Positions 54,801-64,000 of a stretch of 64,000 bases of DNA are shown here, piece after piece. Position numbers and translations under genes: made by a program. The DNA is from Gymnopus androsaceus JB14 (Eukaryota; Basidiomycota; Agaricomycetes; Agaricales; Omphalotaceae): the NCBI GenBank assembly GCA_009733575.1, contig ML769480.1:145092-209091 (forward strand), in the 5' to 3' direction. How positions within the stretch are numbered: position 1 is the first letter of the stretch; every line of letters starts with the position of its first letter. The notes under the pieces are model-generated. The model made no database searches. It was not told where the DNA came from and was given only the letters and a program-made list of their open reading frames with translations.

Positions 54801-57233
54801 ATGTCAATTCACGCCACTTTTACCATTCTCAATGCAACACCCAACCTCACACAAGAAGTGACTGTCCAACAACTTCTCCAACTCATTTCTCTCTCATCTC
54901 AGCTCAAGAATGACATTCTTGTGTCACAACCACCAGGCCATGATCCAGCAAAGCCTCCCGCTGTTTTACCAAACCATATCCGTCTATTCCTCTCCAAAAT
55001 ATCCAGTATTGACCTCAGATTTTTAGACGGATGTTGGTCCGCTGTTCGGAGCATGGCCTGGGAGGCAAAGGTGGATCGCATTCGCTTTGATGATACAGAT
55101 TCTGAGGCCTGGGACGTTGGAAATAGCTATGAGCTATGTGAGTAATCCGTTCATTTACTATAGTCTCCTATTCTGACACTCTCAATAGCACCACATACTC
55201 TGCGGCCACCTATGCACTACTGCTCATACTGTCCCAATAACAGTCTTTTGCGAGAACATGATCCTCTTCCCCTGCAACTCTTCACACCCTCCGGCATGGG
55301 CCAAGGCCTACGTTTGCTGGTCATTTGAGCTGTCCAGGTTTGTCCAGTTATGCTGCACATACAACGATCTGAGCTAGCAATTATAGATTGTAAAACCCAA
55401 TTCTATTCCAACTACTATGTTCGCGATGGAGTCAGAACCTATTATGAAGGTGTCCCGGCCGTCATTGAAGTTTCCAAACATCACTATGTTGAAAGGGAGC
55501 TGGCCGAGCTTTTTGTCGCTCAGATGGTCATGTCTTGGTATGTTTTCTTGCATGCTCTCCCATACGCGCTTCGCTCACATTTTTGCAGGACCTCCGCCAC
55601 AAATGCATCCCAAATATACAACACTCTCTACTCTTCCACATCAACCTCATCCACTCCTTCTCTCACAGCTGATCACGTATGGAATGCGTTTATCATTCTC
55701 TCTTTAATTAGAGATAGCGAATGCAGAAAAGCTGTTCTGGCCGTGCTGGACTCTGGTGCCCAGAACGACAGGTTTATTCAGGCCATGAGTGAGAGGAATC
55801 AACGCATTGCTGAATATGGTCAGGACCTCATCAACCACTACTGTGATCGCTGTCTGAAGGTGACGGAGAAGGAAGACGGGAAGCACTGTGAGTTCTTCAT
55901 TTGGTTAATGACCGACATCATATCTGAATCTTTTCTAGACAGAATTCATGCACTTGTTGCCGATGGAATCTGCATAGGACACCCACGCTGTGCTTTTCAG
56001 GACTCTCTCCCTTGCAAGAACCCTTTGTTGTCCAGCAAGGATCGGTTCTGCACTCTGCATCAAGATGAGAATCAAATATGTGCCATCACCTTGTGCAGGC
56101 ATCCTGTAGTTGCTGGATTCCTCACCTGTGATGATCCCGAACATTGCCGCATGGAGAATAACAGAAGCAGTTGCCAAAAAGCCATGTTTCAGTTGAAGCA
56201 TGTCCTTGCTCGCCAAGGTATAGTACAAACTGCAAACTCACAGGAGCTCGACGACGTTCCAAATGATGATGTTGAACATACTGATGGTCCAGATGCACCT
56301 GGTCCCTCAACAACATTTGTTGAAGATTCAAAGGACTGTCTGGAGAAAGAAGACAACGAGAACCTCAAAGCTATCTTTGGTCGCTTACGAACACATGCAG
56401 AACTTGTATTCCATCAACCCTGTGGTATCATGGTGCGCCGAACCACCTGCTTGCGCGCAGAAAGTCTGACTCAAGTATCAGTAAGCATTCATCAATCTTT
56501 GTCTTTTTTTGGGGGGCAACTACGTTTCCCCCAAACCCCCTTCCTTACACTGGCCGCTTGGCCCACTACACGTGGTGCGTAACGGTGAAACTATGTTTCC
56601 CCGTACCCCTTCCTTCCCACTGCACGGAGCCCACTGCGCGCGACGGCCACTGCGCGTGGTGCGTTGGGGGCAACTGCGTTTCCCCCAAACCCCCTTCCTG
56701 TTGCTCGCTGCTGGGCCCACTGCGTGGTGCTTTCACCTGCAGCGGGCTTCTTTTTTCTCCCCTTTCTTTTCCTTTCCGACTGGTGTTTACAACTAACTTA
56801 TCAACAGGAGGAGTTGCACTGGTTCTGTGACAACAACATACTCCCAGAAGTCTGCTTCTACGATAACAACTGCAGGCTCTATTGCTATCTCAACGCTCAT
56901 GATGATCCAATCAAGGATGAGTTATGTCTCCCGGTTGATCCATTCCACTGGAAATGCAAACACAAGAAGACCGACATCGAGTGTGCTGTTCATTGCAATC
57001 CATGCAGATTTCCAGAACTCAGAGAAGATACTGAGGATCAGAATGGGAAGTGGGTGTTCAATTCATCTGTTGCCAAGCAAAACAATGTGTGGTTGGGTGG
57101 ATATCTTGCTTTGGTGAGAGAAATAGGCTTCGTAAAGTACAACTTCTTTCTGGATGAAATGATACACAGGAAAAACGAGTTGATATTGGCAAAATTAGCC
57201 AAGTCTTCTTCACCAGGTCTTTTTGTTTGTTGA
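54801..57233 (+). CDS. KDZ-type protein with CxC5/CxC6-like cysteine clusters
   Basis: From ATG 54,801 several exons can be followed: 54,801-55,137; from 55,189 (MHYCSYCPNNSLLREHDPL); from about 55,388 (DCKTQFYSNYYVRDGVRTYYEGVP); then from 55,590 and 55,940. The last exon starts at about 56,807 (ELHWFCDNN, EVCFYDNNCRLYCYLNAHDD). Blocks such as GICIGHPRCAF, LPVDPFHWKCKHKKTDIEC, HCNPCRFPEL and NSSVAKQNNVWLGGYLALVRE match my memory of KDZ-associated CxC5/CxC6 proteins with the transposase core. The splice between 55,280 and 55,388 is uncertain because TGA at 55,327 must be spliced out. The intron at about 56,481-56,806 is enlarged by a GC-rich repeat. No terminal repeats were found. Function: probable DNA transposase. 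Confidence 0.68.
56506..56745. repeat. GC-rich minisatellite in an intron of the KDZ-type gene
   Basis: Repeats of GGGGGCAACTRCGTTTCCCC, CAAACCCCCTTCC and GGCCCACTRCRCGTGGTGCG recur two to three times over 240 bp. GC content is far above the surroundings. It sits inside an intron of about 325 bp while other introns here are 50-60 bp. Confidence 0.75.
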
Positions 57234-58028
57234 CTTACTCTAAAATTTCATGTATAAACTCGCAATACAATATCATTTAATGAAAGATTGTTTAGTATAA
57301 TGAACGACTACTTTTAGACAATCAAATTGTACTACAACCTCGATTACTCGCCAATTGAGCCTTCCACCCGGTCGTTGACTTTCTCCAATCACACCACAAC
57401 ATCTCTGCGGAAGGACCATTCGCATCAGCCCACTCTGCAGCAGTCATTCTATCCCAAGCGCTTTCTTGCTTGTGATAAGACCGATAGGTCAATGCTCTTC
57501 CCTCAAAAACCTCGCGTATCCTGTCATCAATACTTTCTTCCCGCACTCTCCAATACGCCAATTTAACAAATGCAAACCCATCGATCATATCCCTAACAAT
57601 CATCCCTGTAGGCCACCTCCCTCTTCCATCGTCACCCACAAAGACTCTATGTTCACCTGTAACTGTTATCCTGAAGGCTTGACATTGGGCTATATCCCTA
57701 CTTTGCAAATGCTTCAGTAGGGATATAACCATGAAAGAGCCAATACTGCCATGGAAGGGCTATGGGATAAATCCCTAGCAGCTACCATGAACAAGGGATA
57801 TATCCTATGCACCAGTATCGTCAGCACCGGGATGATGAGTCACCGAGGCGGAGGTACGCGCTGACAAAGATGAGCGCAACGGAGACACCGGAAGCATTCA
57901 CCGGACCGACATCAAGCCGGAGTAAAATGTCGTGGCAAGGAATCGAACCCTGCGCTCCACAAATAATCCGGCGTCCAATCAATACAATAAACGCTCACAG
58001 TGCACACTAACCACTTGTTCATGCGGAC
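57234..58028. other. Region after the KDZ-type gene, one ORF on the minus strand
   Basis: A minus-strand frame at 57,322-57,732 (136 codons, with FVKLAYWRVREESIDDRIREV and a Trp/Arg-rich end) looks protein-like but is not recognised. Around 57,715-57,800 short AGGGATATA motifs repeat. The tRNA-like segment begins at 57,929. Confidence 0.35.
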
Positions 58029-58029
58029 G
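57929..58029 (-). tRNA. tRNA-like sequence or tRNA-derived SINE (uncertain)
   Basis: On the minus strand there is an A-box-like TGGTTAGTGTGC and a good T-arm CAGGGTTCGATTCCTTG containing the B box GGTTCGATTCC. The 3' acceptor strand CCACGAC has no proper 5' partner (GTCCGCA is found where GTCGTGG is expected). The distance between the arms is long. It is therefore a tRNA pseudogene or the head of a SINE rather than a working tRNA, and no anticodon can be assigned. Confidence 0.35.
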
Positions 58030-58700
58030 ATGTAAGTGTATACACTAATTGAATAATGTTACTTTTGCGCCGGGCCATGTAGGGCCAGCATTATCGCACA
58101 TTCAGATTCACAGATTCAATCCAAATGATAGTCTACTTATATGTCCATTAAAACATGTCCACCCATTCCTTTCGAGACCACCTTCGGCTCTCCTCACCTC
58201 CCGGAGAACCTCCTGCTAGAGCTGACCCTCGATGGAGAAGCGCTTCACAGCAAGGTAGTAATCCCAGCTGTTGATCGAGCTCTTGTAAAACACGGCATAC
58301 TCTTCGGTGCTAATCATGTCATTGGGTTACGGATCCGAGGACGATTCAGATTCAGGAGTCACCCGGGCTCCTCATTGGTGGTTTCAACCGTTTGGTTTTG
58401 TTGTCCGCTCGATCTTGGGTTTGTTGATTTGCTGACCACCAGTCATGTCGAAGCTGTTGGTGATTTCGTCTGCATAAAAAGTGAATCGAGGATGGATGAA
58501 AAGCTTGACGAAAAGCTTTTGAAGGTAGGTCCATGAAGCGACTCCACGTTATGGCTTGGAAGTCGATTCGAGGTTCAAAACCAGCGGGTTCGGGAGGGTA
58601 AGCGAAACGTGTTGTTGGAATGAGTCGTCCCAAAGCTGTCTGGACAACGGTAGAGAGAACAAAGAGGTCCAGTTGTTGTCCCGTAGTGTCTTCACACATG
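58030..58700. other. Unassigned coding-like remnants
   Basis: Open frames on both strands (58,141-58,536 plus, 58,352-58,699 minus) carry protein-like stretches, such as a minus-strand [20 protein letters not shown], but no identified family. Confidence 0.3.
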
Positions 58701-59640
58701 TAGCTTCAGCTCATAGTTAGCTCGACGCATATTAAACGTTACAAAGAAGAATTACCTTCTCAATCCGCTTGGTGACGGCAAGTTGGATGGGGTAGGAGAT
58801 GAGCTCAGTACCACGGTGAGAGGAAGGTTGATCATATCCGTCGTGCTTGGCGCACGCTCAGCGACGAGGAAGGCAGAGCAGAAAGTGATGCCAAATTGAT
58901 CAATCATAGAGATATCGGCACCAAAGCTCCATGAAACCCTAAGATCGCAGTGAAAATGAGTTAAAAACAAAAAAAAAAAAAATAAGAAATATCACCAGCC
59001 GAGGACTTTTGCTTCCTTGTTACGAACGATCAAGTCAATCTACAAGGTCAACCAAGGCTGTACTAAACATACGGTCCATACAAACTAGAACCCTGTAAGT
59101 AGTCAGCACCGAAAGTAAGCTGATATAAATCCTCTAACCAGAACGCGCGCTTCCATAGTTCATCTTCTACAGTCCAAGTTTTTGGTGGCTTCCTTCGATG
59201 TGCATCCATGTCTTGAGCAAATCGTATCCCAACATCATCCAGCATGAATGAGGTGCAGAGGAACCTTGCAGGAATTGCACTGAAAGCTGATGGACACGTT
59301 AACTAGGTGATCACAGCGAGTCGCTCAATTTGAATACGTAGACAATAGAACTGCAGGACATAGAGGTGCTAATGGCGATTTGCGCACCACCTGTACTTGG
59401 TCAAAGTACTTCCATCCACACGAATGTCATGAGTCAACACCGTCGAGCAATACTCTCCGGTCATCGATCCACCTAGATGCAACCGCGCAAACAAGTAGAA
59501 GAATGGCACCAAAAATTCATCTCGATAGTGCAGTTTCTCCCGGACGGAACGTTCGAACGTAGGACGGTGCAGTAGAGGGAAAAGACATTGACATTTGTAA
59601 AAGACATCTGAACTAGCTCGGAAAGAAAATCTGGGTCGGG
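58701..59640 (-). pseudogene. Fungal transcription factor fragment (middle homology region)
   Basis: The minus strand reads CQCLFPLLHRPTFERSVREKL, then after a one-base shift IFGAILLLVCAVASRW, then LLDGVDS and, in another exon, DDVGIRFAQDMDAHRRKPPK followed by TVEDELWKRAF. These are hallmark blocks of the fungal-specific transcription factor domain that follows a Zn2Cys6 DNA-binding domain. The DNA-binding part is absent. Frameshifts occur in the GATGAATTTTTGG context near 59,525 and after WKRAFW near 59,140. The fragment abuts the SF3A1 fragment near 59,640 in the same orientation. Confidence 0.7.
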
Positions 59641-61200
59641 AAAGTGTAACCTGGACCAGAAGCTTCAGGGATGGCGTCTTCCCCGCAGATAATGTCAGGT
59701 ATCGAAATGATTGCAAAACAAACGAGCAACTCACGGGATACAATCCGATCCAGTCTTCTTCAGAGTAGATTTGACTACCGGGGACCTTGTTCACCTTTTG
59801 CCTTTTGGCAGGAGGGATATCGTCCTCGACATCCTCCATTTGATCAGCCGTTCGAACGACACCCGCTTGAGACTGCAATACACCGTTTGCGGCTGCCAGG
59901 GCAGCCACCCTCGAAGGATGCATTCCAGGTGCAGACTGGAAGCCGAAACCCGGCGTTGGGTCTACGCCTTGGAAATGCAAAGGAGGGAGCATGACGGGAG
60001 GAGTCTGGTACGCGGAGGCAGGCTGAGGACCTAAAGAGACTGTAGCAGTCAAGTATGCTGGGTTAGAAGATGCATGCGGAGGTGTAGGCAATGAAGCGTG
60101 AGATGGGGGAAGGGATGTAAGTGGACCGGGAGTAGCTGCGGGACCGATTCCGGATTGGCTTGCTGTCTGAAAACCACACAAAGTTAGCTAATACTCGATA
60201 TAGATAAGATAGATAAGCGACGTACGGTCTAAGACCTTTCGAACGGTGAGTAGCAGCGATCTGCTCGTCGAAATTGACGTTTGGGAGAACTTGTCCAGAG
60301 TATTGGCCTTTGAGGCAGTATGACCATCCCAAACAACCTTTTCCCTCTCTCTCTCGCTCCTCTTCCTCCTCCCTCTTCCGCCTCTCTTCGTCGACTTCAG
60401 CACCGAATATGTCAACACGAGGACGAGCGAGGTTCCTGAGAGACGAGCCAACATTAGCACCACGCTGCAACTCGGATGCCTGGGCTTTGCGAGCTTCGAG
60501 ATTATCTCGTTGTTCTTTCCCGAGGAACAAGCAGCTCGATACGCATATGCTCTACCAGCTCATTGACTGCGATCTGCTGTCCGCAAATACTACAGGTAGT
60601 CATTGCAGCTTTAGCGTTCTTGGACCCAAGAAGGAACATTAGCGACGATCTGAGAATAAGATTAACGAAAACTCACGTTTTGGAACATAGTCTGTTCGAA
60701 TTTTCATCGGGCCACCAGCAGCATTGAGGGGGTTGGCCTATATCGTTGAAAGCGAATCGAATAGGTGCACACGTGTTAGCTGCGATCGAGAGGCGGGAGA
60801 TGGTGGTGGTAAGGAAGAGAAAGCGGAAGGAGCTGTGACGTGTGGTCCTTTCCATCGAAAGGGGTCGATCTTCAGAGAAAGCGAAGCTATACAAGGAAGA
60901 AGTCAAAAAAAAAAAGCTTCCAAATAAGCACCCGAAATAGACAAAGAAGACGTACCAAGAGGTTTAAGAAAGCTGGAAGGAAACAAATTTAGTTCTGCAA
61001 AATAAACATCGCGAGACAAAGAGATGAACCAATGGGGTGGTTACTATCAGCATTTTGCTTATTGAAATCCCAAACAAGTTTCAAGTCCTGTGTGAGCGGA
61101 TATCCGAATCTTTGGGCTAGCTTCCTGGCCTCTTCCTCATAATCGTCTCCTCAGCAAGTTCGAACGGTCCACCCGAGAGCCTGTGAAGTCGTCAACTGAA
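59641..61200 (-). pseudogene. SF3A1 (splicing factor 3a subunit 1) gene fragment
   Basis: Minus-strand blocks in order: EEEARKLAQRFGYPLTQDLK (about 61,130-61,080), AANTCAPIRFAFNDI (about 60,760), NPLNAAGGPMKIRTDYVPK, CSICGQQIAVNELVEHMRIE (about 60,580), KEQRDNLEARKAQASEL, ARPRVDIFGAEVDEE, VVWDGHTASKANT, NVNFDEQIAATHRSKGL, then after an intron PPLHFQGVDPTPGF, PPAKRQKVNKVPG and EEDWIGLYP. This is the linker half of the U2 snRNP protein SF3A1. The C-terminal ubiquitin-like domain is missing, and there are several frameshifts (for example around 60,540, 60,350 and 60,290). Introns with GT-AG borders are kept, so the copy is DNA-derived, not a retrocopy. A functional SF3A1 must exist elsewhere. 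Confidence 0.75.
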
Positions 61201-62853
61201 GCTGGGCGCAAAGAGTCGACAGAGAGAGACAGATCTCCAGGTAAGCTGCTGTGACGAAAGGCGCGTTGAATGAACGTCGAGAGTGAAGTTCAACCGTGAG
61301 ATCTCGGTCGGAGACGCGGTCCGTAGGCGCTTAACGGGCATTCCCTTCGAGCTCGTCGTTCAAAACGACGGTCTCAATCAGTGAGATGATGGCAGATATT
61401 ATCCGGATGCTTCTGGATCACTGTCATACAGTATATTGGTCAATATTTTGTCAGGAATACACTTAATGAGCGCAGTGACTTCGATAAAACTTTAACTATA
61501 TTCGGAATACTACAAGAATATAGTATACATACTAGTACTTACAATCTGGTATCGACTCTCGAGTTTCTTGTTCTAAGCGGTGAACTTGAGCCAAGTATCA
61601 ATGGCAAGAGTATCTCAACATGAGTAACAGTTTCACTGTATCTCTGATCTCGTAAATTGTAAAGCATTCAAGTTGTCGGAGAAAGTGTGAACTACGAAAG
61701 GAGAAGCGACATCGCGTCGTTAAACGTCGACCAAATGGGATACGGCAGAGTACGCGGTTTATTTCGAGACCTTGGAAAAATGTACACTCGATTGGTTTGC
61801 GGGAATTCAATGACAGACTTTGAATTTTCACAAAAGACATTACTTACTAGTACAGCACGCATCCACTTTTCATTTCCCATAATCAAACAGGGGCAGTACA
61901 AAGACAAAAGATGGCGTCGACAGGACGAGTACCTGCAGAATAAATCTATGTGCAGTCTGAGCATCCATGGATGCTGAAGTCAAAGCTGAATATATACTGT
62001 AGATCAATCATGATCGGAGTAGGTCGATGAGATGGATATCAACGTTTGAATTGAGATCGCAATATTTATTTATGCACCTTGTCTTTTCCTAGTTTTGAAT
62101 AGGACAAGACCTGAGGCCTGAAGAACGAAAGGATTATACTGAGCGTAGCGTCCTTCACATACATGGCGCGTAGAGTAACGCCTACTCGCCTCTAACTTAG
62201 ATCAATTTATTTAGATACTAAGATAGATTGGACTGCTTCGACATTTATAGTACGTGTTGCATATTTTCTCTTAAACCCAGCCTTGGCTAGGAGTTGCGAG
62301 ACTATGAAAGAACCACTCTGAGCGTGGCGTCCTTCATATCTTCGGAGCCGAAGCTCCGTTGCTTCATGTCACATGCACTCTTGTCGACGCGCAATCAGCA
62401 TTTTGCGCCTAACTCTGTTGTCTCCCTCTCGAATTCAACAATCCATGCTGTACACGTCTTTCTCTGCCCTTTCATAGTCTTGTGGACAACAGGCTCAAGC
62501 GTTAGCCACCTTTCATCTTCAAATTGAGTCGCTATGCTCAATCTCTGAAACCAACTAAATCGATCCAAATACCCAAGAATGTAAGTCTCAAGTGGATGTA
62601 TTTTGATTATTATAACTAATTCTTTATAGATAGCTCACAATTTCCCTTCTACCCCTTCAAAGAACAATAGAATAATTCCCTCGGAATCTGACGTGTTCAA
62701 AGGTACGTTGATTTTTTTTTTTTTTTTGATTTTCTCCACTAATCGTGCTGTAGAACAAGCGCAAAAACTACATAAGCACGGAGCCATTAACAAACCCAGG
62801 TTCGTTTCCCATATTGGTTATTCCCTGACCATTTCCCTACTAAATTCTACATA
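61201..62853. other. Gene-poor region
   Basis: No domain is recognised in frames up to 96 codons. The motif CTGAGCGTRGCGTCCTTCA occurs twice (about 62,138 and 62,315). Short exon-like pieces with GT-AG borders at about 62,631-62,701 and 62,756-62,801 could be 5' exons of the following gene. A T-homopolymer of 17 or so bases lies at 62,710-62,727. Confidence 0.35.
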
Positions 62854-62854
62854 G

Positions 62855-64000
62855 GCCTTGACATAGGCGGACAATTCTCGACTTCCCAAACATTTACTGA
62901 ACCTCGCATCGCGCTGAGATGTGGTCCCGCAGTCAAACCATACCTCCCTGAAGATCTTGAGCCGACAGAGACCACCTTCGTCTCGATTCTGGTGGATACT
63001 GCCTGTAACGTTTTCCAATATTTCTGGTGCCACTGCTTTCAAAACATCATCCAGCCTCTCTACTCTGGACGTTATAGTTCTGGTCGACGGCAAGAAACTC
63101 ACGTCAGGTTCGGTTCCAGTCAATGCCAGCAAACATGTCTTGCCGTTTTCTCTCTCGTCGTTGGAACCCCGGACTGGAGCGTACAGTCTAACATGTACGG
63201 CGTCAATTGGGAATGGAGAACAGGTTGTGGGATCGTCATTGTTGACGTATCTTCCCGCAAATATCGAAGGTGTAACAAAGATGGATATGCATTCAGGGAC
63301 GTTGTTGGCGACTGGAGAGGATGGTCTATATGAGAGAGTTTTTCCTATCGGTATGCGATCAGTAAACCATGTGTTGGAACTGGTACTTATGATAATTGAC
63401 ATAGGTTTCTATTCGAATTTTGGCGGCTACCTCGATTCAAATCTGTCCATTGAAAGTACTTTGAAGAACCAAGGGTTTGTATTCGTTTTCTGGACTGATA
63501 TGATAACCTTAGATTCACCATCGTATGTCTTTTGTGTTCTTCTTGTTCGACTAGATGATAACGCTCCTTGTACATAGGTCCATCCCATCTCAACATTCGA
63601 CAACACAAGCATTCTCAATGAAGTCTTGGACGAGATGCAGAAAAATGGGCTTTGGTTGATGTACAACATGAGGCTGTGAGTTTATAGTTTACTTCTCCCC
63701 ATGCGTTACGCTAACATGACCCTCATCTAACTAGCACATACATGAACGATACGTCCGTAACCGAGCAAGTTAACCAAATCAAGTCCCGCCCCAACCTCCT
63801 GCTCTGGTACAGCGCAGACGAACCCGACGGTACGATATTTCCCATCTGTTGCAACCTGGTTCTTATGGTGATAGGTACCTCTGATCCTTGAGTCAACGCA
63901 ACCTCCCTTAGGGCTTCGGGAATAATACGTGCATATGCTTCCGAGCTCACCGTGCTTCATTCGCTAACGCTTATCCATTCTAGCTACTGGACGAGAGAAC
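62855..64000 (+). pseudogene. Glycoside-hydrolase-like gene, partial and frameshifted
   Basis: Exons on the plus strand read GLDIGGQFSTSQTFTEPRIA and LRCGPAVKPYLPEDLEP, then in another frame PVTFSNISGATAFKTSS through LLATGEDGLYERVFPIG, then FYSNFGGYLDSNLSIESTL, VHPISTFDNTSILNEVLDEM and TYMNDTSVTEQVNQIKSRPN ending LLLWYSADEPDG. Introns between them have good borders. The pattern matches fungal secreted proteins annotated as glycoside hydrolase catalytic core, with a DEPDG acid motif. The frame changes near 62,998 (VDT to PVTF, apparently one extra base), and a TGA follows TSDP at about 63,893. The gene runs off the window. Substrate unknown. Confidence 0.6.

Noticed and set aside
62818..63402. 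Minus-strand frame of 194 codons
   Set aside because: The plus strand carries recognisable glycoside-hydrolase-like exons with splice sites, so this is antisense.

Overview
The window looks like transposon-saturated euchromatin of a basidiomycete fungus, most likely an Agaricomycete. Genes are split by 50-60 bp GT-AG introns. The families present are typical of mushroom genomes: KDZ transposases with cysteine clusters, NACHT-ankyrin proteins, a GT25-type glycosyltransferase, and HMG-CoA reductase, P450 and SF3A1 fragments. No ribosomal RNA, plasmid or CRISPR feature is visible. All calls come from reading the sequence, with no database search.

Bases 1-51,124 are built on a direct tandem duplication. 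The unit reads: GT25 glycosyltransferase (+), HMG-CoA reductase remnant (-), NACHT-ankyrin gene (+). Copy 1 runs from before base 1 to about 15,500. Copy 2 starts near 17,690 and resumes, after large insertions, up to about 51,124. Each copy serves as the empty-site control for insertions in the other, so many transposon ends and target-site duplications (TSDs) can be placed to the base. Copy 1 holds a 633 bp element, a CACTG-ended element containing two nested TA-target elements, and a Tc1-like element carrying a hAT-type MITE that splits the NACHT gene. Copy 2 holds a P450 fragment, a solo LTR and an intact SDR reductase gene (19.9-22.6 kb), a Ty1/copia element (28,158-51,004), and next to it a gag-only copia remnant.

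The copia element (521 bp LTRs, 5 bp TSD, on the minus strand) was itself hit by a 16.3 kb KDZ-class DNA transposon at 30,963-47,239. Its ends are fixed by restoration of the copia integrase reading frame and a 7 bp TSD. It carries a CxC2-KDZ transposase and six further genes or decayed genes. Among these are a pair of related acidic proteins, one with SUMO-interaction-like motifs, and an AT-hook-like protein gene split by a hAT MITE. Both subterminal regions are packed with TTTAACC-type repeats.

Bases 51-58 kb hold a gag-only copia remnant, a Cys-rich decayed gene, a second KDZ-type gene (CxC5/CxC6 style) with an expanded intron, and a tRNA-like element. Bases 58-64 kb hold decayed multi-exon gene fragments: a fungal transcription factor joined to SF3A1 in the same orientation, then a partial glycoside-hydrolase-like gene that runs off the window.

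Genes that look intact are the GT25 gene (17,090-18,430), the SDR gene (21,073-22,307), the NACHT-ankyrin gene of copy 2 (24,521-27,646), and probably the KDZ transposase, cargo genes 36,474-37,001 and 38,672-39,545, and the second KDZ-type gene. Most other coding material is broken. Nearly all the premature stops seen can be explained by C-to-T or G-to-A transitions.
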